Below, piece after piece: positions 27,801 through 39,070 of a stretch of 64,000 nt of DNA. Location: NCBI RefSeq assembly GCF_947623445.1, contig NC_135242.1:5208001-5272000 (forward strand), written 5' to 3'. Source of the stretch: Clavelina lepadiformis. Its lineage: Eukaryota > Chordata > Ascidiacea > Aplousobranchia > Clavelinidae. The position numbers were made by a program, and so were the translations under genes. The notes beneath the pieces are model-generated. The model saw only the letters and a program-made list of their open reading frames with translations, was not told where the DNA came from and did not search any database. Position 1 is the first letter of the stretch; every line of letters starts with the position of its first letter.

Positions 27801-30800
27801 TTCACTTTATTATTGTACTAGACATGGCAACTTTATCGCTTGGAGATTCAAACAGTGATCGGGACTCTGATACCCTTGGACCACTTCCAACGCACCCAGG
27901 AATGATGTCAACATGGGGCATGCCCCCGCAGCATCCGATGGCCCAATCAAATCATGGATATCCCTCCTACTCGCAGTACAGCACTTACCAACAGTCTCCC
28001 CAGTTGAGTGTGGGTCCTCGTCTTGATGGTGTGACTAATAACGGCATGGCAAATATGGCCATGGAATATCCACCACCGCCGTCTTATTCTGGGATAGGAC
28101 ATCATAGTGATGCTGAGAGTAAGTATTCACCTTCCGTATATATACTAATTATTATTATTGGTTTTGCTTTGTGACCAGCTGTGACTGTGAATTCATAAAT
28201 ATTTATGTAAACTTATTGTTTGGAGGACTCTCGCGAGTGTTGTTATGCCCATTTTAGAACAGTTTTCCATAATTTAGTTGAACTTCATCAGATTATTGAA
28301 TTTGCTTAGAACTTTATGTTGTGGAATAACAGATTGTGATTTTGATTTGGCTTAATGCTGGGAGTTTTCCTTTTATAAGTGGCATTTTTATGAGGTGTAA
28401 TTTTGAAATGGCAACAAGTTTTTAGTTTACATATTTGTATATTTGCAGTATATCGTTACAACTTGCAGATTGGAATAACTTTAACCATTTTTAGCTTTGA
28501 GCATTCACAGTGCAAATGGTCTAAAACATCGAGTGCACAGTAATTCATCGTTGTCACGGCAACACCTGGCCACTTTCGGTGGAAGTGGAAGCGGAGGTGG
28601 ATCAGGCAGCGACCAGGCAAGTGAGAGCCGCTACAGCTGCAGAAGTGGCAGATCTGGAGCCGGATCATCGGGAGACAAACGATCCCGATCCGGAAGTGAA
28701 AGAGGTGGAGATGTCAATAATTCCCAGGTAATATTAGTAATTAGAACACAATATTTCTTTTAAATTATTTCAATGGTACATATTATGTGTGACCCTTCTG
28801 CGGTATTTCCTGATATCTGGTTCATGCAAACCAGTAAGTAAAATTTCATCAGTGCACTGCTACATGGGAACATCGCTTGTGAATATTAACATTTTTAACT
28901 ATAAAATATCACTGTGGTTTACTTCATGTTTTTTTTTTGAAGTCATGACATAAATTTAAGACTTCACATACTTAACGCTTACAGCCAAATAAAGTGTTTG
29001 AAGCTGTTAGTATGTTTTGCTGAGTGGTAGTGTTCGTTTACAACTGGCTAGAATTGAGGTCTGTGAGCCAAATTTCAATAAATCTTTTGCTTTCACTTAC
29101 ACCTTACCAATGTAGCAAACTTTTTCCATCCTACTGTGGCATTGCTGTTTTAGTTTGTACTAACTCAGTGGCAGGCAAACTATGGTCAATGTTGTTTTTA
29201 AAGCTTTTGTTACGTTTACTAAATGTTAAACCAATAAATTTTGGTAGTGCTGTTTTGTCAATGTCAGGTTTGCCCATCACTGCACTAACCAAAATGTAGT
29301 TGACTTTTCTGTAACAATGAGTAACCAGCTAAGTACGCATGCTGTAGTTGGGTTTGTTAGAAAGCTTTAAAGGTAATTCTGAAGGAGGAGGTAAATTTAG
29401 TTAACATTGCTTCTCTCACAGAGCATCTGACTCAGCCACATATATATACAATTTGCACTACTGTATATGGTACACTCCGCTTGTTATGACCACCTTAGGT
29501 CCCGACCATTTTGGTTATAATATTCGAATGGTCACAGTAACCAAAACTGCTACAGTACCGCTTAACAACACTAGGATCGATAAATTTAGACACAAAATGA
29601 CAATAAACATTGAATTCATCATTTAATTCGATTACATTAAACAGCAACATTGACATGAACGTCAGTAGGTGAATTGAGAATAGACATGGCACTATTGTCA
29701 CTGTCACGTAACTCATAACTGACACGAAAATTTGATAAAAATAAGCTGAAAAAGATTTAAAAAGTGGTCATACTATTCGAAGATCGGTCATGGTAAATGG
29801 AAAATTATATATGGCAAAATTCGGAAATGTTCCAAAATGGCCATATAAAGCGGGTGGTCATATTAAGTGGATTCTACAATATGTTTAATGATTATCTGCT
29901 GATTATTGGAACACTCTTCAACTGCTTTTATTGTTCAATACGTGTTAGGGCAAAAGAAATTTCTCTTGAACTATTTTTTTCGATTGAGTTGTAGGTTGAT
30001 TTTGAAAACTAACAAATGGGTTGTAAGATAATACTACAATTGCCACTAGGCATATTAACATTAAATAATTTGTATGAAGCTGATGGTTGTGGGTTTACAA
30101 AACTTAGGCAAAAATAAGTTTGTGTATTGCACCAGTTGTACCTTGTATATGATGTGGGTTGTAAATAATACCCTACAGTAGTAAACATACCAAGAACATA
30201 AAAAAGTAAATATCATCCAAATTTATAAATTTGTGGCCTTTTGGAAAGTAATACTGCATATTCTTACAACACTTCAAATGTTTCTCTAGGCTCAATCAGC
30301 CAACAAATTTCACATTACTAGAACCGTTCCGTAAGAAGTCATTATGAAATGGTAATTTTAAATGAAGTAGTGAAGTTTAGATTTTGCTCTAATTCTGAGA
30401 TGATGTATATAGTCTTCTTTCATTTTCCGTCATGATGTGTTTTGGACAGCGCTGTGTATATATATATGTGTGTGTGTGTGTGTGTTAAGTATTTTTTGTT
30501 TACGTAATACACTAGTATATACATTCCAGAAACAGTACTTAACAGAAAAACATTGTTTAAATGATTCAAAAAATTGCTGCAGGCTGCAGAAATTTCTGAA
30601 CCAAGGACCAAAATTTAATGACATCGTTAAACAACATTTTGTCTAGAGCAGCTATGTTCAACCGGAGAGCTAAAATGGCATAATTTCTGAGGGGGCTGTA
30701 TTGAATAACTTATTATATACTTTATTAAATTCAACCGAAAGTATAAGTGAAAAAAATCATTGCTACTAATTTAACCAATTTTAAGTTATGCAATACTTAA

Positions 30801-33178
30801 ACACATGGTTGTAGTGACCTGCTTGCCACTACAACTCAAACGCAAACTATGAGCATATAAAAGTTGAAAGCTCATAACTTCTATATAAGTAATTTGGTCA
30901 CATCTCTTGGATATTACAAATGGCGGGCATGTACAATTGCTATATTGTTCTAGGTAAACATGATTTGTTTCGGCCATTTTCCACTAGCCGAAGTGTTCTA
31001 AACAACTGTTTGCTGCATTTTAAACTAAAGATTAGTGGTTATTACTGGGCATACATAACACAAAAAGCATTTGAGTAGTCAATGGTAACATCATAAAACG
31101 ATTTCAAGGTTTTGTGAAGCAAACACTGCATTAGTTAATTTTATTTTAAAGAAAGTTTTAAAATGCTGTTTTTTGCCCCTGACTGAACAATGAAAATCTC
31201 TAACTGGGCTGCAGCTTGAACATAGCTGATCGAAAGTCTACTTTAGGCTTTTGAAGAAAAAATGTTCAAACTTCCATTTTGCAACCATCAACGTTTAAAA
31301 TTTACAAAGCATTAAGCACTTGATATATAAGACAACTTTAGATTAATTTCTATGCCTCCACCTACAGCTAACATAGGCCTGCTTACTTACAAGGTACGAG
31401 CCAGATGACAGTATAGTGTGTTAAGTCATCATTCCACTGTGTTTTTAGTCAGACTGTATTTGTTAACTTGTTCATTTAACTATTCAACTCAATTTTGATA
31501 GCAAAGTTTTGCAGCTGATCAAGTGTATGGTATACTTGCTTAAAATAAGTGTCACCATTTCACAGCCATTGTCCCCACTTTTAAGGTTATGATTTTTAAT
31601 GATTCAACTTTCTTGTAGGATTGTTGTTGTACATCAAAACTTGAGTCATACTCGTACATATTATGAAATTTACGACTTGTGACACAAGACTTGACTTGTT
31701 GCCCATTGCTAAAATATTTTATAAATATACATTACAGTGTTAAATTTTTAATAATTTATTCAGATTTTGTTTTTCTCCAACATCTTTTGCATGTATTGTA
31801 ATATTTTAATGGTAATGCAGTGTTTCTCAATCCATGAGTCACGATCACGACCCAAATATTGGTCATTGGGATTGTGCTGATTGATCGCAATTTCCATTTT
31901 ATCCAATAAAAAGCCACATTTGTTATAATAGCTTAAGTAGCGATATTTAACCTAATTTTTTTGGATCAAACATCATTGCCAAACTGTCTTACTCATCTAT
32001 TTCGGGTCCGGAAAAACTTTGGTTGAGAAACGCTGCATAAAGAACTGGTTACAACAGTTACTCATGACTATGTTTTTTCTGGGTAAACACCATTATTGAC
32101 CACAGTGTATTTGATTTTTACAAGGCTTTAACGTGACAGAGGAAGCACATCAGGTAATTGAAAAGCATGCTTTCACCTTGTTGCAATTATGTGCTTACTT
32201 CAATGTAAACATCAGCCAATTTGCTTCAAAAGATTCTTGTAAACAAGCTGGCCAATGCAACATTGCCCAGTCAGTCACGCTTGAGTCTTGAGTCATTAGT
32301 TTTGTTTGATGCTTTAAAGTTTAAACAATCCTTGCTATGTTGGAATTTGGTTGCAGCTTTTAAACGATGGAAGCTAATAAAGTTGTGCTGAAGTTTCACT
32401 CTAAATCATAATACAGTAGTTTCTTAAAACACTTTAAAATTGGTGACCTTCCCAATATAGACATTGCTAGAGTCTCTGCAAAGCATTTAAACTTGTTTGG
32501 TTAAATGCTCGCAATTGTGGTGATTGATTAATAGATGGCTAGTTGATTGAATAATTTGTTTGTTGACAGAAATTTTACTGCATACTTGCTTGTTAAGATG
32601 CTTGTAGTCATTAGCTGTTCGACTGTAATCGTATGTGCAAGCTATCTGTGCTAATTTCTTAAATGACCTAAATCGATCTTTTATTCGACATGCATGTGCT
32701 TGTTATGATCTGTAACGATTAACTTTAAAATGATCCATATTTCAAAAAATGATTTTATTGGGCTATCATTAATTCCTTAAAATACCGACATTCAATCACT
32801 GTTTTTTGCTTTACAATTATGAACAAACTGCTGTACTATTAGTCTACAACATGAAAGTTAGCTTGAGAAGCCCACACAACTTCACAATTTTTACATAGCA
32901 GTTGTAATTTGTAACTTAGTGATAACTGTTTTATAACCCTGTGTTACTATAATTAACCTATTTTTTATCTTTAGCTTAACGTAAATAGGGGGGTGCCGTT
33001 TGAGGGGCCGTTGCCCCCTGCCCCACAGTCTTCTCATATGTCAACAATTGAGAGACCTCACTCAAGATCAAACTACGGACGCCCACTCAATGCTGTGCCT
33101 CAAGATCTAAGCAACAGTCGCCAGTCTTTCCAGAAAGCAATGGGAAATCCGTGTGATTACTTCGTAGGTGTCATGTGA
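21878..33178 (+). CDS. dsh: Dishevelled, Wnt-pathway scaffold (DIX-PDZ-DEP)
   Basis: Sixteen exons: 21878-22041, 22400-22469, 22687-22778, 23067-23140, 23234-23342, 23728-23821, 23990-24062, 24431-24518, 25359-25487, 25588-25718, 26522-26605, 27151-27279, 27513-27683, 27822-28118, 28495-28727, 32975-33178; 713 residues, similar to the roughly 700-residue vertebrate DVL proteins. Exons 1-2 and the start of exon 3 encode the DIX domain (2-82; [20 protein letters not shown]), which polymerises and binds Axin. Exon 6 holds a basic stretch ([14 protein letters not shown]). Exons 7-10 encode the PDZ domain (about 214-302; [25 protein letters not shown]), which binds Frizzled. Exons 12-14 encode DEP (about 379-460; [20 protein letters not shown]). 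The C-terminal half is Ser/Gly/Pro-rich, and the end, [12 protein letters not shown], matches the conserved family tail. It acts in the cytoplasm in canonical and planar-polarity Wnt signalling. Extra exons inside the 4.2-kb last intron cannot be excluded. Confidence 0.96.
24105..24302. mobile_element. hAT-type MITE with perfect 8-bp target duplication
   Basis: The 182-bp unit 24113-24294 begins CAGTGGTGGGATTCA and ends with the exact reverse complement, TGAATCCCACCACTG. It is flanked by GTTGTAAC at 24105-24112 and again at 24295-24302, the 8-bp duplication expected of hAT transposases. Inside are AACCGGTT motifs and one TAGGCCTA. It lies in the Dishevelled intron between exons 7 and 8 and codes for nothing. 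Confidence 0.93.
26695..27000. mobile_element. decayed hAT-like MITE, CAGYTATGTTCAAC family, copy 1
   Basis: The left end CAGTTATGTTCAAC and the right end GTTGGACATAGCTA are imperfect inverted repeats, and the left end resembles that of the element at 30649-31228. It lies in the Dishevelled intron between exons 11 and 12. No target duplication was recognised. Confidence 0.5.
29166..29282. mobile_element. 117-bp hAT-like MITE
   Basis: It begins CAGTGGCAGGCAAACT and ends AGGTTTGCCCATCACTG, whose reverse complement, CAGTGATGGGCAAACCT, matches the left end closely. The flanks TACTAACT and CACTAACC agree at 6 of 8 positions, as expected for an old target duplication. Confidence 0.65.
29471..29876. 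mobile_element. Tc1/mariner (pogo-like) MITE
   Basis: The left end TACACTCCGCTTGTTATGAC, followed by CACC, and the reverse complement of the right end, TAGAATCCACTTAATATGAC followed by CACC, form an imperfect inverted repeat of about 24 bp bounded by TA on both sides. There is no open frame. It sits in the last Dishevelled intron. Confidence 0.6.
30455..30485. repeat. TA/TG microsatellite
   Basis: A run of alternating TA passing directly into alternating TG, about 31 bp, in the last Dishevelled intron. Confidence 0.9.
30649..31228. mobile_element. hAT-like MITE, CAGYTATGTTCAAC family, copy 2
   Basis: It starts CAGCTATGTTCAA and ends with the exact reverse complement, TTGAACATAGCTG. The flanking octamers GTCTAGAG and ATCGAAAG match at only 5 positions. 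It codes for nothing and lies in the last Dishevelled intron. Confidence 0.7.
31818..32035. mobile_element. 218-bp hAT (Charlie/SPIN-like) MITE
   Basis: It begins CAGTGTTTCTCAATCC and ends TTGAGAAACGCTG; the two 13-bp ends differ at one position. The CAG-GTTTCTCAA terminus resembles those of Charlie-type and SPIN-type hAT elements. No intact 8-bp duplication flanks it, so it is old or the ends are slightly misplaced. Confidence 0.65.
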
Positions 33179-36100
33179 CCTGTGTATGATCAGGCTGTTC
33201 GCGTCGCATCACATGACCTCGCTATAAATCAGAATTACAGCCGGTTATTGTTAACGCAGCGCCAAGGAAGAAATGCTCAGCTTTGCCCATCATTTAACGG
33301 TGTTTATATCAGTATTTAAATCGTTTTAATTTGCTCTTGACGTCGTCTTCGTGAAATCTGGCATTTTAAAGAAAGACTGCCATTCTGTAAAGCAGGCGCG
33401 CTGTGCTGCATAAATTTTCCATACCATAGTCGTGTTGCAGAAATCTAGTAACAACGCGATTGTTCTCACATCGAATGCATGTTGAACTCCAGTTATTGTA
33501 TTTGTAAAGTTGCAATTTTTCATAGTTTAATGGATGTTTCTACTCACATTCGCTCAAAATGTTACGCTTTTTCCATGTTGAAAGTCAATTTTACAATTTT
33601 TAAGAACGGGTTACCACAACTGTCCTCACTAAACTGTTTTAGCCTGCAACATTGTCCTGACCTTACACATCTTTGATGCAGTTATTAATTCGCTGTACCC
33701 GTCTAAAATATATGCCGACCGGCGCATCTTTGCTCCTCTCGTATTTTAAGATTTTACTCAACCTTGTCCGCAGATGCTTGTTGCTTTATTTTATCTACCG
33801 ACGTCACGATGGAGTATTATTTTTGTGTTATGTTTCTTCTAAAAGATTTTAGGTTTCTCTTCAATAAATTGAACGTTAAAAACTGTGCCAGTATTACATT
33901 TCTAATTGACGATCAAATCCATAGCTATTTTTTCTAGTTGCAAAGTTGTCAATAATGTTTTGGAAACCACCGCTTACTACAGTTTGTTAAAATTCTCCTG
34001 AAATTATTGACGATATTTATGAGATGTGTTGACCAAAACTACCGTGTTACTTCTCCGAAATCCCAAACTCTTCTTTCCTTTTGGCATGATGTCGTATTTG
34101 CCTGGCTACAGGTTATGCCATTTTTACCTATTTTAGATGATCTTAGAACCTGGTCATACTAGCATTGTGTGTTCTGCGTTAATGGTTCTTTGTGTTTTAC
34201 ATAACTATCTTTTCCGCTCCCTTCTATGGGCAGAGTGTGCAGCTAACAGTCAAATTTTTTAATAAAAGCACGTTAACCACACTGGAATTTTCATTCACTT
34301 GTTTTTCATTCAGGTGAGCTACAGGCCTCTAGCCGAAACTAGACTGTTGTATTACAACGGCAATGCTGCAACCATGCGTGGGAAATTGTGTTTGGCCGCC
34401 AGTATATTATACAGCCTTTTGCCTTACGTTGTTTTCGTTTAGACTCCTTTAATGAATAAGTCAAACGTCTTACTTCAGAACACGATGGTCAAACCCCATC
34501 AGGCAAATAGAAGACCATCGATAGCGTTTTAATAACATCTTTCATTATGTGGTTGCAACTTATATTAAACAAATGTTGCAGCAACATACCAATTGTAGTT
34601 TTTGGTTAGTCACCGGTAAACTTCCGCATTGCGTTGCCAATTTTTTTTTCGCCATCTTCCGTTTTCATCAGACTTATTGACCAAATTTCCAACCTATTCG
34701 TTAAGAAACTCATTCGGACTTGAAACTATTTATTCCGCCAGTAGTGTAGCACTGGTATGCTTACCTAATTCTCGTAATCAATTTCGTTGCTTTTATAGTT
34801 GCGATGGCCATGCTATTACGTAGCTGTAAAATTATGTGGCTATATACAAAAGCTCATGTTTTGTTGAAATTAATCAGATGAGGTCTAAAAAGATGAAACC
34901 TACCTTGTTGCTAGATTACAGTTTTACTGACGAAACAAGGTTTGTCATCAGCAGCATACAACAAGTATGTGAGAGAGTTGTGTTTGTTAGACCAATGCGC
35001 ACACTGTTACATCTTGATGTAGCTTACTTCCAGGCTTTGTGGCCGTCAAAACTACAGTTTTCCTGAGAGGTCGTAGAGCAGTATAAAAAATGATGTCTAA
35101 ATGCTGGCAGACAGGCTTAACTCCTCGCTAAGGTTCCTAGAGTCGGTGATGTCTGAATCCTCAGAAGTTGCGTGTCTATTTGGAAGAACCCAATTCAGAT
35201 CTCAAGATCTGCATTGTGGCCCACGGTTATTACATTATAATATACAACAAGTTGAAATTTTTGCTATTCTCAATTGATTTCTGATCCAAAGGCAAGGGCG
35301 CAATCAATTTTGTGGCTAGCCATTATAAACAACCACAGTTATAACTCCATGCAGTATTTGAGGCCAATGCTCTCGTAGACGTAAGCCAACAAGCTGTTGT
35401 ATTCTTGCAAGTCTATTACTTGGAACGTAAACAAAGTTTTAAAATACATATCGACGTTTTGATGTTTATCTATTTGCAGTTACGGTCATTTACGGGATCG
35501 TATAAGCCTACAACTAACTTGTCAGGCGGTAAGACACATGGCGAAGATTTCAATGTTAGGCTACGTCCATAGATACCACCATGACCAAGCATAAAAAGCG
35601 CTCTTCAATACAATGCAATGATGTGGTCGCACGACTACATCGCACTGCGTAAAAGCTGGTTACCCATATTGTATAGGCTATACAAACGTGTAATGTGCTG
35701 AATTTACACATTTTCTCATATACTTTTTTGTCTTTGTGAGATATAAACCTTACTGGTGAAGATAATGCGTGACACGTATAGAGGCATAGCCTATAAACTA
35801 CAGAAGCAAAATAATGTTAATAATAATATTTATTAACGTCATATTTCGGGAAAAAGTATCCGCTCAAAGGCGCTGAGCATATACAGCGATAATAATTATA
35901 GATAATAATTCTAAGAGATAAAGATAATAATTCTAAGAGTATTTCACGAATAAAAGCTCAGTAGACGTTCATTGACAAAACAGAAATTTGTAGCAAACTA
36001 ATAACTTGCTTAATGTGACGTTGTAAAATTAGGGATTAAAATTATTCATGCAAAACGTTTTAAAAGCAACTAAAGTACAAATACCTTTCGTCAAAAGAGG

Positions 36101-36619
36101 AAAGATTAACGCGGTTTTAGCTTATAAACATTCGTTTGCATTGGATTTCAGCAGCAGATGGACAAGATTTTGATCGACTCTTCCCCACGCCATAACCTTA
36201 ACCGGTTTGATTTGAGGCCAATGGGTGTTGGGATATTATATGCTGGCAGCTTGGCTAAGACCATCCGAATATTGACAATGAATACGTTTGTCTTAGGAGA
36301 CGCGAATATTATATCATAGGAGGCCATGCTGAAAACCAAGGGGATACAAAGTCGAAATATAGGAGCAAAGTAAATTATTGCAAGAGTAGGTTTAATTCTT
36401 TTTCTGATTTGTTCCAAATTAAAATAAAATGTTGTTATTCTTATCGCATTTGGATTAACTTAATTCCTAGGCTAACTTTATTGCAACCTTGGTGTCATCT
36501 GACACTGTCATGCTGTTTACCCTACTCAGACACTTCGATAACACGCTTTTATTACATTATAAATAACCCAGACTACGTTCATCGAGGTTTTAAACAAGTT
36601 GATAGCCGAAATATAAGTC
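33179..36619. other. Dishevelled 3' UTR and convergent intergenic DNA
   Basis: This separates convergent genes: Dishevelled (plus) and an MFSD6-like gene (minus). The first 0.7-1.1 kb is probable 3' untranslated sequence. A reverse-strand AATAAA at 36548-36553 may end the MFSD6-like transcript. No further gene was found. Confidence 0.55.
33863..33868 (+). promoter_or_regulatory. candidate polyadenylation signal of Dishevelled
   Basis: AATAAA 685 bases after the stop codon at 33176-33178. Another AATAAA is at 34261-34266. Confidence 0.45.
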
Positions 36620-39070
36620 TTATAGCAGCTGCAAACCTTTATTTTCAATCATGCTATCCAACTCGACATCTTCCACCCCACTTTCCTTCCTTTCACCAAG
36701 TCTTGGACTTACTTGTGGAAAAAACTTAGATACAAAAAAATGAACAATGCTGTATGCAAAGGCTCCCACCAGACATGCCAACGAGGCGAATTTAAACAAA
36801 CCATCAGCGCCGTATTCATCGAACAGATATCCGCCAGATATAACTCCTGATGCCAATCCTGCCTCATTTCAAAAAAAGCATTGATAGCTGCATTTAAAAA
36901 GTGGCCTATACCCCAACAGCTCACAACGTACGTAAACCTCAAAGTTACCACCATTTTTCCTTGACTTACCAAAATTCCATGAGGCAGCATGCACTATAGC
37001 CATTGTCGTCGCTTGTAACTCAGGTGGACTGATGCTCCCGGCATAAGTACAAATTGCTGGCCACATTAAACCGAAAGTAACTGATCGAAACATGTCTATC
37101 GGAATAATCATCCAAGCTTGTGTTAGCAGGCAGTAGAGGTAAAACCGAACCTGCGTTAAAAGAAAATTTTTCCCTGCATAAAAATAAAACATTAATTAAA
37201 ATGTCATTATTCATACATAACAACATTAAAATTAACTCCTCAAAAATTCAAACAAGTTAACAAGCAACAAGATTTCGGTTGAACTTACTGCGAACAGTAT
37301 CATGCTAATAATAAATATAGCCGGACTCCCGATTCGCCTTATTACGTGACCGGAGAAAAAGAGAGCAGGAATATCAGAAATGCAGCCTGCCAAAGTACTC
37401 AGACCCAAAACAACAGTTGGCGCATTGAGTTTCACTTCAGCAAACCAAAACACGTAACCTCCCAATACTCCTTGCGCAAATCCGTATAAAATGAGAAGCA
37501 GTACAAAGATGATGAAGTGAACGTTTTTGAAAACAGTCTGTGTGATAATATAACAAGACATAGTGGAGATGTTTCCTTCTCATGAGAATAGTTACAAATT
37601 TAGGTGACTTACTGCTAACATAAACTTTGAACAGAAGCTTATACGGTGTAAACACACTTAGGCTAACAGCCGTCATTATCTCTTTGAATAAGTTAACTGT
37701 TTAACATGTCACGCTAAACTGAGATTCATCTAACAACATTTCTATAACGTAAACCTGCAAAGTATCTGTCAATTACTGTTTCACCTTAAAACCTACCTTT
37801 ATATCAGCTAATTTCACAGGTGTTGATATTTCAGATGTAATATCTGATTTATATGTTACGTAAGCCGCACAGAACCATGCAAGTGCAGTGGAAGCATACA
37901 TTGGGATGTAACTTATGTTTGTTGTTGTGGCTGCGTAAGCTCCAATATATTCTTCCGTAAGATCTGTAAAAGAAAATCGCGTCATATTAAATGTAATGTG
38001 CGCATAATGAGTGACCGAAATTTAGCAAATTCGTACAACCTGCCTTTTAATTTTCCAACCACCGCAGACATTATACCAGCACTGATTGTACCAGGAAGTA
38101 TTATTCTCCCGAACTTCCATTCATTTTCTTCTCCAAGTGCGCTGATAACTGTGGCGTCAATGATTGGTTCGCAGCCGCGTACAGTAAATACGGACAGCAA
38201 GACTAAAATGAGCATTATCCAGAAAGTGCTATCGTCGGTAGTTTCTCTTTGATCATCTCCAATTGTCACGTTTGCAAAATTTCTTCTTCCAACACAACGG
38301 ATGTTCCCGCTAGTTGCCAATAACAAATGCGCAGTTGATGAGCTTTTTAAGCGAAGGTTTTCCTCAGAAACATTGACCCAATTTGCAATACACTTTCTAA
38401 GCATATTTTCTTTTACACGATTGCAGGGCGATGGTTTTGTTGCCACATGCTGCGTCAGATTTTGATTTGTAATGAGAGCAACGTCTAATGTGCTGTTGAA
38501 ACAATTGACTTGGACGAATTCAAAACTTGATATATTTTGTAACTCAAGGCTTGCGAATAAACTTTCAGAGATTGTCTTTTCTGTGCAATTGTAACAGCTT
38601 AAATCCAAGTCTTAAAACATGAAAAGATGCATACATTTTCACTGTTGTTTAATAGAAAACTATATATATCGCAACTTTACAAGAATGCAAATGAAAACTG
38701 TTTCTGCCCAAGTTTAATTCAAACAGGTTATTATAGGGTCAAGTACAACACATATTGCGAAAAAACGATGACAAATTACACATAGGCCTACTTCAAATTA
38801 AGAAAAAAATACCTCCAAAAAGCTTTACGTCATTTTTTGAAGACAAAGGCCTCACGAAGAATTGTGCAAAAAGGATAAAAGATCCAGAGACGAGTAACAC
38901 TATGAGCAGTTCTTTTGTACGCTTTGTTTTATCAGAGATCATGCCGAGGAAGGGAGAAACAGCGACTGCAGCCAGTTGCTGGACAGACAGTATGAGGCCA
39001 GCCTGCTTAGATGATAGGCCAATATGCTTTAAGAATATGACTTGATAGATCTCATATCCACATTCGTGAC
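36620..39070 (-). CDS. MFSD6-like major facilitator transporter, copy 1 (first exon not found)
   Basis: Six minus-strand exons in order: 39070-38813, 38610-38044, 37963-37797, 37537-37289, 37150-36970, 36858-36620, ending in TAA; about 554 residues. The first listed exon starts in phase 1, so an upstream exon with the start codon must exist, but I could not find it. The MFS loop signature GMISDKTKR, a glycosylated Cys-rich loop in exon 38610-38044 (CYNC, NCFNS, KCIAN), then FWIMLILVLLS, GGYVFWFAEVKLNAP and TFGLMWPAICTYAG place it near the MFSD6 (macrophage MHC receptor 2-like) branch; substrate unknown. The donor after GKLK is AAAG|GCAGGT, a GC rather than GT site. Its closest relative is the tandem copy at 44.6-48.2 kb. 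Confidence 0.85.
38038..38044 (-). other. putative GC-AG splice donor in MFSD6-like copy 1
   Basis: The exon ends AAAG and the intron begins GCAGGT. The paralogue has AAAG|GTATAAG at exactly the same place, and the next exon (from 37963) needs phase 1, which only this boundary gives. Using the nearby GT would add four bases and shift the frame. Confidence 0.7.
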
